Notes under the pieces: model-generated | What the model was told of the DNA's origin: nothing | Database searches by the model: none | Seen by the model: the letters and a program-made list of their open reading frames with translations, nothing else | Origin: Spirochaetota bacterium | GTDB lineage: Bacteria > Spirochaetota > UBA4802 > JAFGJZ01 | Assembly: GCA_027858855.1 (NCBI GenBank) | Contig: JAQIBV010000047.1 | Location: 1-52,828 of the forward strand | Direction of reading: 5' to 3' | DNA length: 52,828 nt | Program-made: the position numbers and the translations under genes | Part shown: in pieces, positions 17,945 through 26,628 of the stretch | How the letters are laid out: each line of letters begins with the position of its first letter | How positions within the stretch are numbered: the stretch's first letter is position 1

Positions 17945-18906
17945 AGCCCTGGCCTCGCGTTTCAACCGGCCTACCGGGCCAAAAACCGGCTCGGGCGCCT
18001 CTAATAATCTCGGCAAGCCGAGCAACAGACATTCCGGCGTTTTATGGAAAATGGCTTATTAGCCAATTTGAGCAGGGCTATACAGAATGGAAGAACCCTT
18101 ACAGCGGGATTGTTAACCCGGTAAACCTTAGCAAGTGCCGGCTTATTATTTTCTGGACTAAAAACGCCGCGCCCTTTATTGATCTTCTTTCCTGGTTTGA
18201 TTCCCAGAATATTAACTACTACTTTCTTTATACAATAAACTCTTACGACTCAGAATCCTATGAGCCGGGACTGCCCCCGCTAGATGAGCGCATTTCTACT
18301 TTCAAAAAACTCTCCCAAAAGATCGGTCGTGAGCGTGTTCTCTGGAGATTCGACCCAATCCTTGTCTCGAACAAGTTACCTATCAAAGAAGTAACCGAAA
18401 GATTATCCGAGCTTGCCCGGCAGCTGACTCCCTTTACCTGTCGCCTCATATTCAGCTTTATCAAGATACACCGTTACCAAGCAGTGCAACGAAACTGTAG
18501 CAAATGCGACAGCTCAATTCGAGAGCTAACTCTTGATGAAAAACTCGAAGCGTCCGCAGCACTAATGCAGATTATGCAATCAGCGAATAGGGAGGACTTT
18601 TTTGTACAAAGCTGTGGGAGTAAGGAGGACTTATCATCGTACGGGATCGAACAGGGAAGTTGTATCGATTACGACCTTATCACAGGATTGTTCAATAGTG
18701 ATGAAAAGTTGATGGACTTTCTGGAATATGAGCCCTCTCTTTTCGATGATACGACTACTCCACCACGTTCACTGAAGGCAACCGGGCAGCAACCCTTCTG
18801 CAGATGCCTACAAAGTGCCGACATTGGCTTCTACAACAGCTGCCCCCACGGCTGTGTCTACTGTTATGCAAATCATTCACCAACAAAAATTAAAATGAAA
18901 TTCTAA
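17941..18906 (+). CDS. DUF1848 family protein
   Basis: The 321-residue protein has the DUF1848 signatures ISASRATDIPAFYG near the N-terminus, FWTKNAAPF, and the cysteine-rich C-terminus CRCLQSADIGFYNSC with HGCVYCYAN. The Cys pattern suggests an iron-sulfur or zinc site, and the family is often discussed as radical-SAM-related in layout, but no reaction is established. The start overlaps the preceding gene's stop by four bases. Intact and of normal length. Confidence 0.82.
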   Translation: MKPWPRVSTGLPGQKPARAPLIISASRATDIPAFYGKWLISQFEQGYTEWKNPYSGIVNPVNLSKCRLIIFWTKNAAPFIDLLSWFDSQNINYYFLYTINSYDSESYEPGLPPLDERISTFKKLSQKIGRERVLWRFDPILVSNKLPIKEVTERLSELARQLTPFTCRLIFSFIKIHRYQAVQRNCSKCDSSIRELTLDEKLEASAALMQIMQSANREDFFVQSCGSKEDLSSYGIEQGSCIDYDLITGLFNSDEKLMDFLEYEPSLFDDTTTPPRSLKATGQQPFCRCLQSADIGFYNSCPHGCVYCYANHSPTKIKMKF

Positions 18907-18968
18907 AAAGCAGAACCTTTTTTATTACAAAACCCTTCAACATTAAGCTCAAAAAAGAGAATTTTTTG

Positions 18969-18997
18969 TTGATCATTAGGGTAGTAGAAATTATTCT
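18969..18997 (+). promoter_or_regulatory. Candidate promoter for the alpha/beta hydrolase
   Basis: TTGATC (18969-18974) and TATTCT (18992-18997) are 17 bases apart, upstream of the gene at 19106. The -35 lies within GTTGATCATT, a 10-mer also found at 4828 and 20335 in front of other genes. Confidence 0.35.
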
Positions 18998-19105
18998 TTA
19001 ACATAATGCACAAATATTAAAGGAATGATTTCTTCACCCGCTCGGGGCTTGAAAAGATAATTAAACTAAGAATCAAGATGTCGGTTACACAATTCGGAGG
19101 ACAAA

Positions 19106-20275
19106 ATGGGCTTCAGCATAAAAGATAGTGCCTACAAAACTGCAGGCTACCTGTTCGTCATTCCCGGCCTTTTATTCTTTTTTGTCGGAATTGCAATGTA
19201 CATCACCTCCAATGACCCAACCGAAATAGAGGCCGGTATGGGTCTTACGATTTTTTCGTTTGCACTTATTCTGCCCGGCTTCTTTTTTCTATACCGAGGG
19301 TTTCACCTTGCCAAAGAAGAGGAGATGGTCGAGTCGTTAGCTATGATAGAAAAAATTAATCCAAATCTTTTATTCAGAAACAGACACATTAACACCATCT
19401 ACGCCTCAAAATTTCGTGTTATGCCTGATATATACACAAACAGATTTCGATTGGAACTTTCCGACGGAGATTTTCTGGATATTGACACGACCCTGAATAA
19501 TAACAGGCGGGCAGCAGTGATCATTCACGGTCTTGGCGGACATTCACATCGTGGATATGTTCTTGGGCTGGCTGATATTTTTATGCGTAACGGATATGAC
19601 ATTTTTGGAGTAAACCTGCGGGGATGCAGTGGTGAAACGAACCGCCTTAAACAGACCTATCATGCCGGCAAATTCGAAGACATTTCCGAAATTATTGACT
19701 ATATTTCAAAAAAACATAAGTACAAATCAATCGGAGTCGCAGGTTTCTCGCTGGGTGGCGTCATGACATCGCGCCACCTAATTGAGTCCGGTAATTCATC
19801 TGCAAACTTCGGTGTTGCCATATCGGCACCATTTGACCTCGAAAGCACTTCACAACTACTTTCAAAATCACGGTTTTATATGAGCTACTTTTTAAAAAAG
19901 TTGCGCCGAGAGATGGAAAAGAAGGCAGCCATTTTCCCGGAAATTTCTTTGGAGGGGTATGACTCCATACGATCTTTCGCAGAGTATGACGAAAGATATA
20001 CCGCACCCTTGAATGGCTTTTCTTCTGCAAAGGATTACTGGAGACAATCGAGTACGATCTCGAAACTGGATAGCATCACCCAGCCCTTTCTTATTATTTC
20101 TTCGGTTGATGATCCGGTGCTTTCTGAGGCCAGCCTTCCACGAGTTCTGCCTCAAAAAAGAAAAAATTGCGAGGTCGAAATAACCAGATATGGTGGCCAT
20201 ACCGGTTTTATAGAAAAACGCAATAATATTTGCTGGCATGAAAAACGACTAGATAAATTTCTGAAACAGTTTTAA
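19106..20275 (+). CDS. Alpha/beta hydrolase, YheT/ABHD1-like, membrane-anchored
   Basis: Two N-terminal membrane helices (about residues 10-30 and 45-67) precede a hydrolase domain of the YheT type. Motifs are FRNRHINTIYAS, VIIHGLGGHSHRGY (oxyanion region), NLRGCSGE, GFSLGG (nucleophile Ser elbow), and a C-terminal SVDDPVLSE (Asp) and YGGHTGFIE (His). The triad is complete, so it is likely an active esterase or lipase-like enzyme with an unknown substrate. A CGGAGGA site gives a confident start. Confidence 0.85.
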   Translation: MGFSIKDSAYKTAGYLFVIPGLLFFFVGIAMYITSNDPTEIEAGMGLTIFSFALILPGFFFLYRGFHLAKEEEMVESLAMIEKINPNLLFRNRHINTIYASKFRVMPDIYTNRFRLELSDGDFLDIDTTLNNNRRAAVIIHGLGGHSHRGYVLGLADIFMRNGYDIFGVNLRGCSGETNRLKQTYHAGKFEDISEIIDYISKKHKYKSIGVAGFSLGGVMTSRHLIESGNSSANFGVAISAPFDLESTSQLLSKSRFYMSYFLKKLRREMEKKAAIFPEISLEGYDSIRSFAEYDERYTAPLNGFSSAKDYWRQSSTISKLDSITQPFLIISSVDDPVLSEASLPRVLPQKRKNCEVEITRYGGHTGFIEKRNNICWHEKRLDKFLKQF

Positions 20276-20370
20276 ATTTGCTACATACATATAACATTTG
20301 AGAACTTCTAATACTTTGATTAATATCCCGTGAAGTTGATCATTTGATGTTGCTAATAATGTGAGGTTCT

Positions 20371-21657
20371 ATGAACGAAAAAGAAAAAGCTTCTCTTAAT
20401 CATCAGGACAAAAGTCTGCAGGAAGACGACACGGAGAAAAAAAGCACAGAGAATGAAAGCCCCGAAAAAAACAGTTCCAGAACTTTTTTTTCTTCTCTTT
20501 CTGAAAAGTTTGAACAAGGCAAACAGGCTTTCCAGGATAGAGCTGATTCGTTCAACGAGGAGCTTCAACAAGCTACCGTATATACTGACAACACTCTGAA
20601 AAACATTAGAAGTCGCGCAACCCTCTTTGAAATGATTACCAGACCTGCAAAGTGGAAAAATCTCTACAGCGACTACCAAGCCAAAAGACAGAAAGAGAAA
20701 GAGGATCTTAACGTATATGGAATTCTCTTTAGCGGGGCATCACCTTCAATTGAATACTATATGCTCACTATTCTCTCATGTGTTATTGCAACAACAGGTC
20801 TTATCCAGGGATCAACTGCTGTAATAATCGGAGCAATGATTGTTGCACCGCTAATGACACCAATACTGGCAAGTTCACTGGGGGTCATCTGGGGTGATCT
20901 AAACCTGATGCGCATGTCAATCTTTTCGTTAATCAAGGGAGCCGTTTTGACTGTATTGATATCATCACTGCTTGCCTATATTATCCCCTTAACATCCTAT
21001 TCAGACGAAATCATCTCGCGCACCATACCGTCGCTTTTCGACATTTTGGTAGCGCTCGCATCGGGCTGTGTAGGAGCTTATGGATATGCCAATAAAAAAA
21101 TCAACAACACCCTTGTGGGAATCGCAATTGCCGTCGCCTTAATGCCGCCATTATGCACTATCGGAATCGGACTGGGAACCATGAACTCACAGATTGCTAT
21201 AGGAGCAACCATCCTCTTTCTGATTAACTATATCTCAATTTCTCTGGCAGGTGCAGTTGTATTTCTCATTATGCGCATTCACCCACTGGCCGAAGAGACC
21301 GGCACTGTTATCAGACGGGCAACATCACAGATAATCTTATCCTTAATACTGCTGACCGCAATTGCAATACCTATTGGATCCTTTATGTATAATGGATTCC
21401 GACTGGCTCACATAGAAACCGAAATCCGTCAGTTTGTAAAGGATCAACCAGGGAAAATGGCGGTTATTTCAATTAATTCAGAAATTTCAAAACTTGAATA
21501 TCGTCAATTACGCTATACCTACACTATGGAGGTCGTGATAACGGCACCATCAGCCCCCAACTACAGGTCATTCAATAGTTTTATCGATGAGATCTACGGC
21601 TCGGAAATAATCGATAATGTAAAAATGAACTTTCTACCTTCAACACTTATTGAATAA
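20371..21657 (+). CDS. DUF389 membrane protein
   Basis: A charged, coiled-coil-like cytoplasmic N-terminus of about 110 residues precedes a DUF389 (TIGR00341-type) membrane domain, with the motifs SPSIEYYMLTILS, AVIIGAMIVAPLMTPIL, ASGCVGAYGYANKK and VGIAIAVALMPPLCTIG. A soluble tail of about 70 residues ends the protein. The family's function is unknown. GAGG precedes the ATG. A perfect 9-bp hairpin follows the stop. Confidence 0.88.
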   Translation: MNEKEKASLNHQDKSLQEDDTEKKSTENESPEKNSSRTFFSSLSEKFEQGKQAFQDRADSFNEELQQATVYTDNTLKNIRSRATLFEMITRPAKWKNLYSDYQAKRQKEKEDLNVYGILFSGASPSIEYYMLTILSCVIATTGLIQGSTAVIIGAMIVAPLMTPILASSLGVIWGDLNLMRMSIFSLIKGAVLTVLISSLLAYIIPLTSYSDEIISRTIPSLFDILVALASGCVGAYGYANKKINNTLVGIAIAVALMPPLCTIGIGLGTMNSQIAIGATILFLINYISISLAGAVVFLIMRIHPLAEETGTVIRRATSQIILSLILLTAIAIPIGSFMYNGFRLAHIETEIRQFVKDQPGKMAVISINSEISKLEYRQLRYTYTMEVVITAPSAPNYRSFNSFIDEIYGSEIIDNVKMNFLPSTLIE

Positions 21658-21691
21658 AATCCATAAAATATATCTTGCAATATTCCCCTCC

Positions 21692-21716
21692 GGCTGATAC
21701 TTTCACTGTATCAGCC
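21692..21716 (+). terminator. Hairpin after the DUF389 gene
   Basis: GGCTGATAC (21692-21700) and GTATCAGCC (21708-21716) form a perfect 9-bp stem with a 7-base loop, between the DUF389 stop and the methyltransferase start. No T tract follows, so termination may be weak. Confidence 0.5.
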
Positions 21717-21761
21717 GATCTTCATCGCTTATCAGAAAAAAAATTATTATCAGGTAATTGT

Positions 21762-22322
21762 ATGAATGCAGAAAAAAAACAGAAGTTAAACAATCCTGAA
21801 CGTTTTGAATGGATACCTCCAAAAGACATTTGCAGGCTACTAAACCTTTCTGAAGGCATGCGCATACTAGATGTGGGTGCTGGAACCGGCTATTATGCGC
21901 AAAGGTTAACAGAGACGATGAAGAGCATTACAATTGAGTGTCTTGATACCGACCCGGCAATGGTAAGCGAAATAGAGAATTACTACGGAGATAACGCAAG
22001 AATACATCCACTTTTGACGGATGGTGTTTCATACCCGATCGAAGATTCAAGCATAGACGCGGCCTACTCTATTGCGCTATTCCATGAACTCAACGAGACT
22101 CAACGATTTGTTTCGGAACATAAGCGGGTTCTTAAACCTGGAGCCCCTCTGCTTGTTATTGACTGGGAAAAAATTCTGGAATCAACTACACGTGGACCTT
22201 CTTTAGAGTATCGTATAGAAACAGAACGAGTTGTTAATGTTCTTGAAGAGTCGGGTTTTAAAAACGTTACAGTTCACCGCGATTTTATTTATCACTTTGG
22301 TGTACGTTGCGAGAACATCTGA
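21762..22322 (+). CDS. Class I SAM-dependent methyltransferase
   Basis: A 186-residue Rossmann-type methyltransferase (Methyltransf_11-like). Motif I is LDVGAGTGYYAQ, the acidic motif II end is ECLDTDPAM, motif III-like is ALFHELNET, and post-motif is RVLKPGAPLLVIDWE. It resembles small UbiE/arsenite-type enzymes, but the acceptor is unknown. I start at ATG 21762: a longer TTG-started frame at 21675 would run through the hairpin after the DUF389 gene. The gene converges on lspA with a 9-base gap. Confidence 0.83.
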   Translation: MNAEKKQKLNNPERFEWIPPKDICRLLNLSEGMRILDVGAGTGYYAQRLTETMKSITIECLDTDPAMVSEIENYYGDNARIHPLLTDGVSYPIEDSSIDAAYSIALFHELNETQRFVSEHKRVLKPGAPLLVIDWEKILESTTRGPSLEYRIETERVVNVLEESGFKNVTVHRDFIYHFGVRCENI

Positions 22323-22331
22323 AAAGACTCA

Positions 22332-22868
22332 TTATTCGTCAGTCGGCTCTTCAGAAACATCAGAAACCGAACTTTTTACTGATTGCGGAAAAAGCGTGCG
22401 ATATTCATAAAGAATAAAGGCAATCGCACCAAAGGTAATAGAAAGATCGGCAACATTCAGAATTCCGGTTCGGAGAGTCCCTATGCCAAAGTTCATAAAA
22501 TCTACCACATAAAAGTCGTAAACAAAACGGTCATAGATATTTCCAAAACCTCCGGCAATAATAGTAGCAATTATTATTAATCTTATTTTATCAGTTTCTC
22601 GAAGAATGCAGTATGCAATAGCAACTGCACATACAAGCACTGGAAGCCCCAGAAGCAACAGATATTTCGCTGCGACCGGCCAGTTTGTCCCCATGCTTAA
22701 AAAAGCGCCGCTATTTTCTGCATATTTCAAAACAAACATATTATTCAGAAAGGAATAGGCTCCCTCATCCTTCAAGAAAGCAATAGCGAGAAGCTTTGTA
22801 ATTCTGTCAAAAAAGAGATTCACAAAAATAGTTACGAATGTAATTATAACGGCCTTATTTCGTTTCAT
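22332..22868 (-). CDS. lspA: Lipoprotein signal peptidase (signal peptidase II)
   Basis: LspA removes signal peptides from prolipoproteins in the inner membrane. The 178-residue protein has four membrane helices and the conserved motifs KYAENSGAFLS, GGFGNIYDR (catalytic Asp) and NVADLSITFG (second catalytic Asp). The C-terminus is a short acidic tail. It fits the lipoproteins encoded at 3704 and 50591. A distal Lnt-like gene at 6051 probably cannot complete the N-acylation step. Confidence 0.95.
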   Translation of the reverse strand: MKRNKAVIITFVTIFVNLFFDRITKLLAIAFLKDEGAYSFLNNMFVLKYAENSGAFLSMGTNWPVAAKYLLLLGLPVLVCAVAIAYCILRETDKIRLIIIATIIAGGFGNIYDRFVYDFYVVDFMNFGIGTLRTGILNVADLSITFGAIAFILYEYRTLFPQSVKSSVSDVSEEPTDE

Positions 22869-22910
22869 AGTCGTCCTGTCGGTGAATTATTCCGGTTTAT
22901 AGTGCTCTTC

Positions 22911-23714
22911 TTATAGAAAAAATAAAAGACTTAACGCCATTACGGCCATACCAGCTATTAAGCCACCAATAGCAATATGGTGCTCTCCATACTCCTCAGC
23001 AGTCGGCAAAAGCTCATCAAACGAGATATAGACCATTATTCCGGCAACTGCTCCAAAAACTATTCCCATAGTTGCGTCTGTTAAAAACTGCCTGAAAATG
23101 AAAAATCCCACAAGAGCGCCTATCGGCTCGGCTAAACCGGAAAGAAACGAAAAGGTAAACGCTTTTTTACGGCTTTTAGTCGCATAAAGAATCGGTACCG
23201 ATACTGCCACACCCTCGGGAATATTGTGAATAGCAATCGCTACTGCAATACTGACACCCAGTGTAGGATCAGTCATAGCAGCCATAAATGTCGCAAGCCC
23301 CTCAGGAAAATTGTGAATGGCAATCGCAAGGGCTGAAAACATCCCCATTCGTAATAAACGCGAATCCCCATCTTCAAGAGTTCCCTCTTTAACACGTTTT
23401 AATTCATGCGGGTTTTCGTATGACGGAATAATTTTGTCGATAAGGGCAATCACCGCAATACCCGAAAAGAAGGAGATAACAGTTATCCAATGGCCGATGC
23501 GCATACCATAGGCTTCTGTCAAAGAGTCCTGTGCCTTCACAAATATTTCAATCATCGATACATATATCATCACTCCGGCTGAAAAGCCAAGAGCCAAAGC
23601 CAAAAACTTAGGTTTAAACTCTTTGGACAAAAGAGCCATAAGACTGCCAACTCCGGTTGAAAGACCGGCAAAGGTCGTGAGTCCAATGGAAAACCAGAAA
23701 TTTTCCATATTCAT
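22911..23714 (-). CDS. zupT: ZIP family zinc transporter ZupT
   Basis: The 267-residue protein has about eight membrane helices and the two ZIP metal motifs AIHNFPEGLATF and AIHNIPEGVAVSV, whose His and Glu residues line the metal path. It imports zinc and other divalent metals. The start is ATG 23714 (MNMENFW), because GGAGG lies seven bases upstream. A longer frame to 23876 encodes an unrelated hydrophilic N-terminus and is rejected. Length then matches ZupT. Confidence 0.93.
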   Translation of the reverse strand: MNMENFWFSIGLTTFAGLSTGVGSLMALLSKEFKPKFLALALGFSAGVMIYVSMIEIFVKAQDSLTEAYGMRIGHWITVISFFSGIAVIALIDKIIPSYENPHELKRVKEGTLEDGDSRLLRMGMFSALAIAIHNFPEGLATFMAAMTDPTLGVSIAVAIAIHNIPEGVAVSVPILYATKSRKKAFTFSFLSGLAEPIGALVGFFIFRQFLTDATMGIVFGAVAGIMVYISFDELLPTAEEYGEHHIAIGGLIAGMAVMALSLLFFL

Positions 23715-23901
23715 AGCAAATCCTCCAGGACTATGGCAGAACTGTTCATATAAGAAATTTTTCTTTTCGGGAAATTGAATCATGTTAAATATTTTAATAA
23801 ACATCAAATTCGATTCCCTAAACGTCAAACTCTTTTCAAAAAAACATTGAAAATCTTCAAAGATATTCAATGTCAAAAATCACACTATTTACTGAAAACA
23901 G

Positions 23902-24108
23902 CTAATCAAGCACGCTATTAATCAAGTCATCTGTTTCTTTCATTATGTAGATCATGAATTTTTGTATGTCGCCGATTGTAGAGACAAGATTGGCAGCTGA
24001 CCAGTATGTTAAATTTGCAGTTATATTTTTCGCAGCAAGATCGGAGGTATAGGAGGTGGTTAACCATGGAATTATTGACTCATCAATATAAAAGGACGAA
24101 TCGGTCAT
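23902..24108 (-). CDS. Possible small protein of unknown function
   Basis: A 68-residue frame starting at ATG 24108 (MTDSSFYIDES) follows a GAGGGG ribosome-binding site. The sequence is Thr/Ser/Ile-rich, ends in DDLINSVLD and matches nothing I know. It lies in the 540-base gap between zupT and the decayed Amt gene. It may be a real small gene or a remnant of the neighbouring sensor gene. Confidence 0.35.
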   Translation of the reverse strand: MTDSSFYIDESIIPWLTTSYTSDLAAKNITANLTYWSAANLVSTIGDIQKFMIYIMKETDDLINSVLD

Positions 24109-24255
24109 TTCCAGCACCCCTCGGTCTATCAGTTTCCTTTTTAAGAATATAGTCTTTCATTCCTTCCGGTCAATAATTATTTTAAAATGGTTTTATACCA
24201 AAAAGCCCGCATGTTTTTACAGGGGGGCTTTTACAGAGTCATCTATATTGACTCT

Positions 24256-25058
24256 TCAGTTATTACTAATGCGAAATGACTCGACTGACTGTTTCATCTG
24301 TTCGCTGCTGGTAAAAAGATCCCGGCTACGTTCCTGAACCGACGCTGAATGAGTCTGAAGCTCTTCAAATGCATGGTTGATCCCCCACAACGCTCCCAAA
24401 ACCTCGGTGATATCATTTTGACGATCATGCACCATTGAAGTTATCATATCGATCTTGCTATTTATACCGGTGAAAAAAGTACGCATTTCATGAACAATAG
24501 AGCGATAGTTATCGCTCTCTGCAAGCAGCATCTTCATGATACGCTTCAGAATATCGATCTCGTTTCGGATAGTCTGAAATGAATCAACAGCTTCGGCAAG
24601 AGTTGTATTCACAATAATGCGCGGCATCTGATCAGTCAGCCCGAGGGTTGAACCGCCATTGAAACCGAACCACCCAAGCCACAGAATAAGAGTTCCAAGA
24701 ACCGAAAGCGGTAAATTATGCTCATACATATGGTTTAGCTCACCATTTTCAGAATATTTATCCTTTCGTGGGCCAAGAACAATCGCACCAGCAAGGCCGA
24801 TCCACCCACCGACAGAGTGCACAACCGTGCTTCCCGCGAAGTCAATGAATCCAAGTTCTGCGAGCCACCCTCCGCCCCAGACCCAGTGTCCGAAAACAGG
24901 ATATATCAGAACAGAGATAATTACCGACATTAACATATAGGAGTGAAACTTTATCCTTTCAGCAACGGCTCCCGAAACTATTGTTGCAGCAGTACCCATG
25001 AACGCTATCTGAAACATGAAAAAGGAAAAATGCAAATAGCGACAATCCATGGTTTCAT
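24256..25058 (-). pseudogene. amt: Decayed Amt ammonium transporter-sensor fusion
   Basis: The open frame from 25050 encodes only the middle of an Amt transporter: IAFMGTAATIVSGAVAERI, YPVFGHWVWGGGWL, HSVGGWIGLAGAIVLGPRK, then GWFGFNGGSTLGL and IIVNTTLAEA. It jumps directly to a coiled-coil C-terminus (DILKRIMKML to SSEQMKQSVESF) like those of methyl-accepting or sensor fusions. The second half of the Amt pore is missing. A good Shine-Dalgarno with ATG at 25058 starts a signal-like MKPWIVAICIFPF in another frame that stops after 17 codons. Both point to at least two deletions, so ammonium transport is not expected. The promoter and RBS still look intact. Confidence 0.75.
24499..24518. repeat. 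Copy of the GATAGTTATC palindrome
   Basis: AGAGCGATA-GT-TATCGCTCT: nine perfectly paired bases on each side of the GT centre, inside the sensor tail of the decayed Amt gene. Confidence 0.6.
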
Positions 25059-25260
25059 ATACTTCTCCTTTAACTTCTGGCTAAGTTTGATACAATAGAT
25101 CTGCTACTTTTTTGTCAATACGGGGGTATCCACAAGGTACAGATTCGACTTCAATTTTACATCTATGTAACAGTTGCTAACTTTGGAAATTTTTCAAATT
25201 TCGTATGATTGTAAACAATTCTAAATGTTATTGATCCTCGCTGGTATTTTTGATAATCTC

Positions 25261-25287
25261 ATTTTTCCTGCCGAAGGCAGAAAAAAT
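25261..25287. terminator. Terminator-like hairpin in a divergent promoter region
   Basis: CTGCC-GAA-GGCAG (25268-25280) is flanked by ATTTTT and AAAAAAT, so either strand would give a GC stem with a U tract. A wider pair, ATCTCAT and ATGAGAT, surrounds it. It lies between the Amt remnant (minus) and the gene at 25418 (plus), in a roughly 360-base gap without other recognisable content. Confidence 0.5.
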
Positions 25288-25417
25288 GCGTTCTGTCAGA
25301 AAAAACCAGAAAAACTTGAAAACAGGATGAGATTTGATATTTTAGCAGACAAGAACTTAAACTAATCGCTGGAAACTGGTAATAATGCCCCCAGTTATAC
25401 ATATTCAGGAAGGGTGT

Positions 25418-26206
25418 ATGAGAGATGCTCTCAAAATTGCAGGTTTATACCTGCTTGTTTCGGTTATATGGATAATATCATCCGATAAGGTAACTTATAT
25501 TATATCACAACATCCCGACTCGTTGATATTCTACTCTACAGTAAAAGGCATTTTTTTCATTACTGCGACAAGCCTCTTTATTTTTTACCTCTCTTATCAG
25601 CAAATAAACAGACGCACTCTTCTTATTGAAAAACTCAATGAAGAGCTGAAAATAAAAAAAGAACTTATCAGAGAGCTGCATCACAGGATTATGAATAACC
25701 TTCAGGTTGTCATCAGCCTGTTTTCTAATGAGACACAAACAGAGGAGTTTCCGGAAAACATACGAAACCGCCTACTGAGCAAATTATTCTCTTTGAAATC
25801 TGTGTTTACAATTGTCTACTATACAAATAATATGAATAATCTTAATTTCGGTGCTATTTTAAAAGAATATGCCAGATGCCGACCAGATCGAATAACTATC
25901 GGTAACACGGATAATGCAGATGATTTCAAATTGTCTGTCGAACAGATCGTCACACTCATGGTGGCCATTGATCTGATTTCATACAGTTTTAAAGAAGAAT
26001 CTGTTATTAAAATAGACTTATCCGACAATCAGAGCATCGTCGTTAGTACTGGCGCTGATAACTGCGAAGAATCAGTACACCTACCCGAAGAAGAAGAACA
26101 ACTTCTTTCTATGCTTCTTGAGTCTGTTGGAAGCACTATAAAAATAGAACCATGCCAAAAGAAGTTATTACTGAATCAGCATATTCTACCATTACCTGAT
26201 TATTAA
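25418..26206 (+). CDS. HisKA_2-type sensor protein with degenerate ATPase region
   Basis: Two membrane helices (about residues 5-22 and 35-60) lead to a HisKA_2 dimerisation segment, ELHHRIMNNLQVVISL, with phospho-acceptor candidates His88/His89. The following 160 residues have the size of a HATPase domain. However, the N-box position reads VTLMVAIDLISYSF with no Asn, and no glycine-rich G1/G2 boxes are visible. It may act as a phosphotransfer protein or be inactive. ATG 25418 is preferred because GGAAGGG precedes it. It converges on the HEPN gene with an 11-base gap. Confidence 0.7.
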   Translation: MRDALKIAGLYLLVSVIWIISSDKVTYIISQHPDSLIFYSTVKGIFFITATSLFIFYLSYQQINRRTLLIEKLNEELKIKKELIRELHHRIMNNLQVVISLFSNETQTEEFPENIRNRLLSKLFSLKSVFTIVYYTNNMNNLNFGAILKEYARCRPDRITIGNTDNADDFKLSVEQIVTLMVAIDLISYSFKEESVIKIDLSDNQSIVVSTGADNCEESVHLPEEEEQLLSMLLESVGSTIKIEPCQKKLLLNQHILPLPDY

Positions 26207-26217
26207 ATCAAGACTCT

Positions 26218-26622
26218 TTAACAAACCTTCTCTCTAATATATGAGGCGACAAGATTACAGGTTTCAAGAAATTTAAGAGTATCATTATTAGATGGCGTTT
26301 TCCGGTCATAGGCTTCGATCGAACAGATTTCCTGAAAGCTGTCCATGTAACGCAGCTTCTCTTCAAGATCAACAGGACAATCTGAAAGCTCATTCATGTA
26401 ATCAACAAGATCGCGTATAGTGTGATTAGGTGGCATCTTGTTATTTTTCAAAAAGTAGGCCATGAAAAATTTCTCAATGGACATTGAAGCGATATTGTAA
26501 ATTATTTCATTAGTAAATTTCTCAGGGTGATTAATAGATTTTTGCACAAGAGAATTGTACTTATCTCCATCATCCATAAATAATTTCCATTCAACATTTT
26601 CCATTTTCAGACCCAACCTCAT
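26218..26622 (-). CDS. HEPN-domain protein
   Basis: A 134-residue all-helical protein. NEIIYNIASMSIEKFFMAYF and NHTIRDLVDYMNEL match the HEPN (PF05168) pattern of a helix pair followed by His-x-Leu. The Rx4-6H ribonuclease motif of toxic HEPN proteins is not seen, and no nucleotidyltransferase antitoxin is adjacent, so an RNA-cleaving toxin role is unsupported. An alternative start at MENVEWKLF (six codons later) is possible. It is the last gene of a three-gene unit behind a NifX-like protein. Confidence 0.7.
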   Translation of the reverse strand: MRLGLKMENVEWKLFMDDGDKYNSLVQKSINHPEKFTNEIIYNIASMSIEKFFMAYFLKNNKMPPNHTIRDLVDYMNELSDCPVDLEEKLRYMDSFQEICSIEAYDRKTPSNNDTLKFLETCNLVASYIREKVC

Positions 26623-26628
26623 TTTTAT

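Noticed and set aside
19030-19060. Possible tRNA in the gap before the alpha/beta hydrolase
   Set aside because: CCCG/CGGG is only a short hairpin, with no cloverleaf arms.
21675-21761. N-terminal extension of the methyltransferase from TTG 21675
   Set aside because: The extension translates a perfect hairpin after the DUF389 gene and lacks a ribosome-binding site; ATG 21762 is better.
23715-23876. N-terminal extension of zupT
   Set aside because: GGAGG points to ATG 23714, and the extension is hydrophilic and not ZIP-like.
26218-26622. HEPN/MNT toxin-antitoxin pair
   Set aside because: No Rx4-6H motif in the HEPN protein and no nucleotidyltransferase neighbour.
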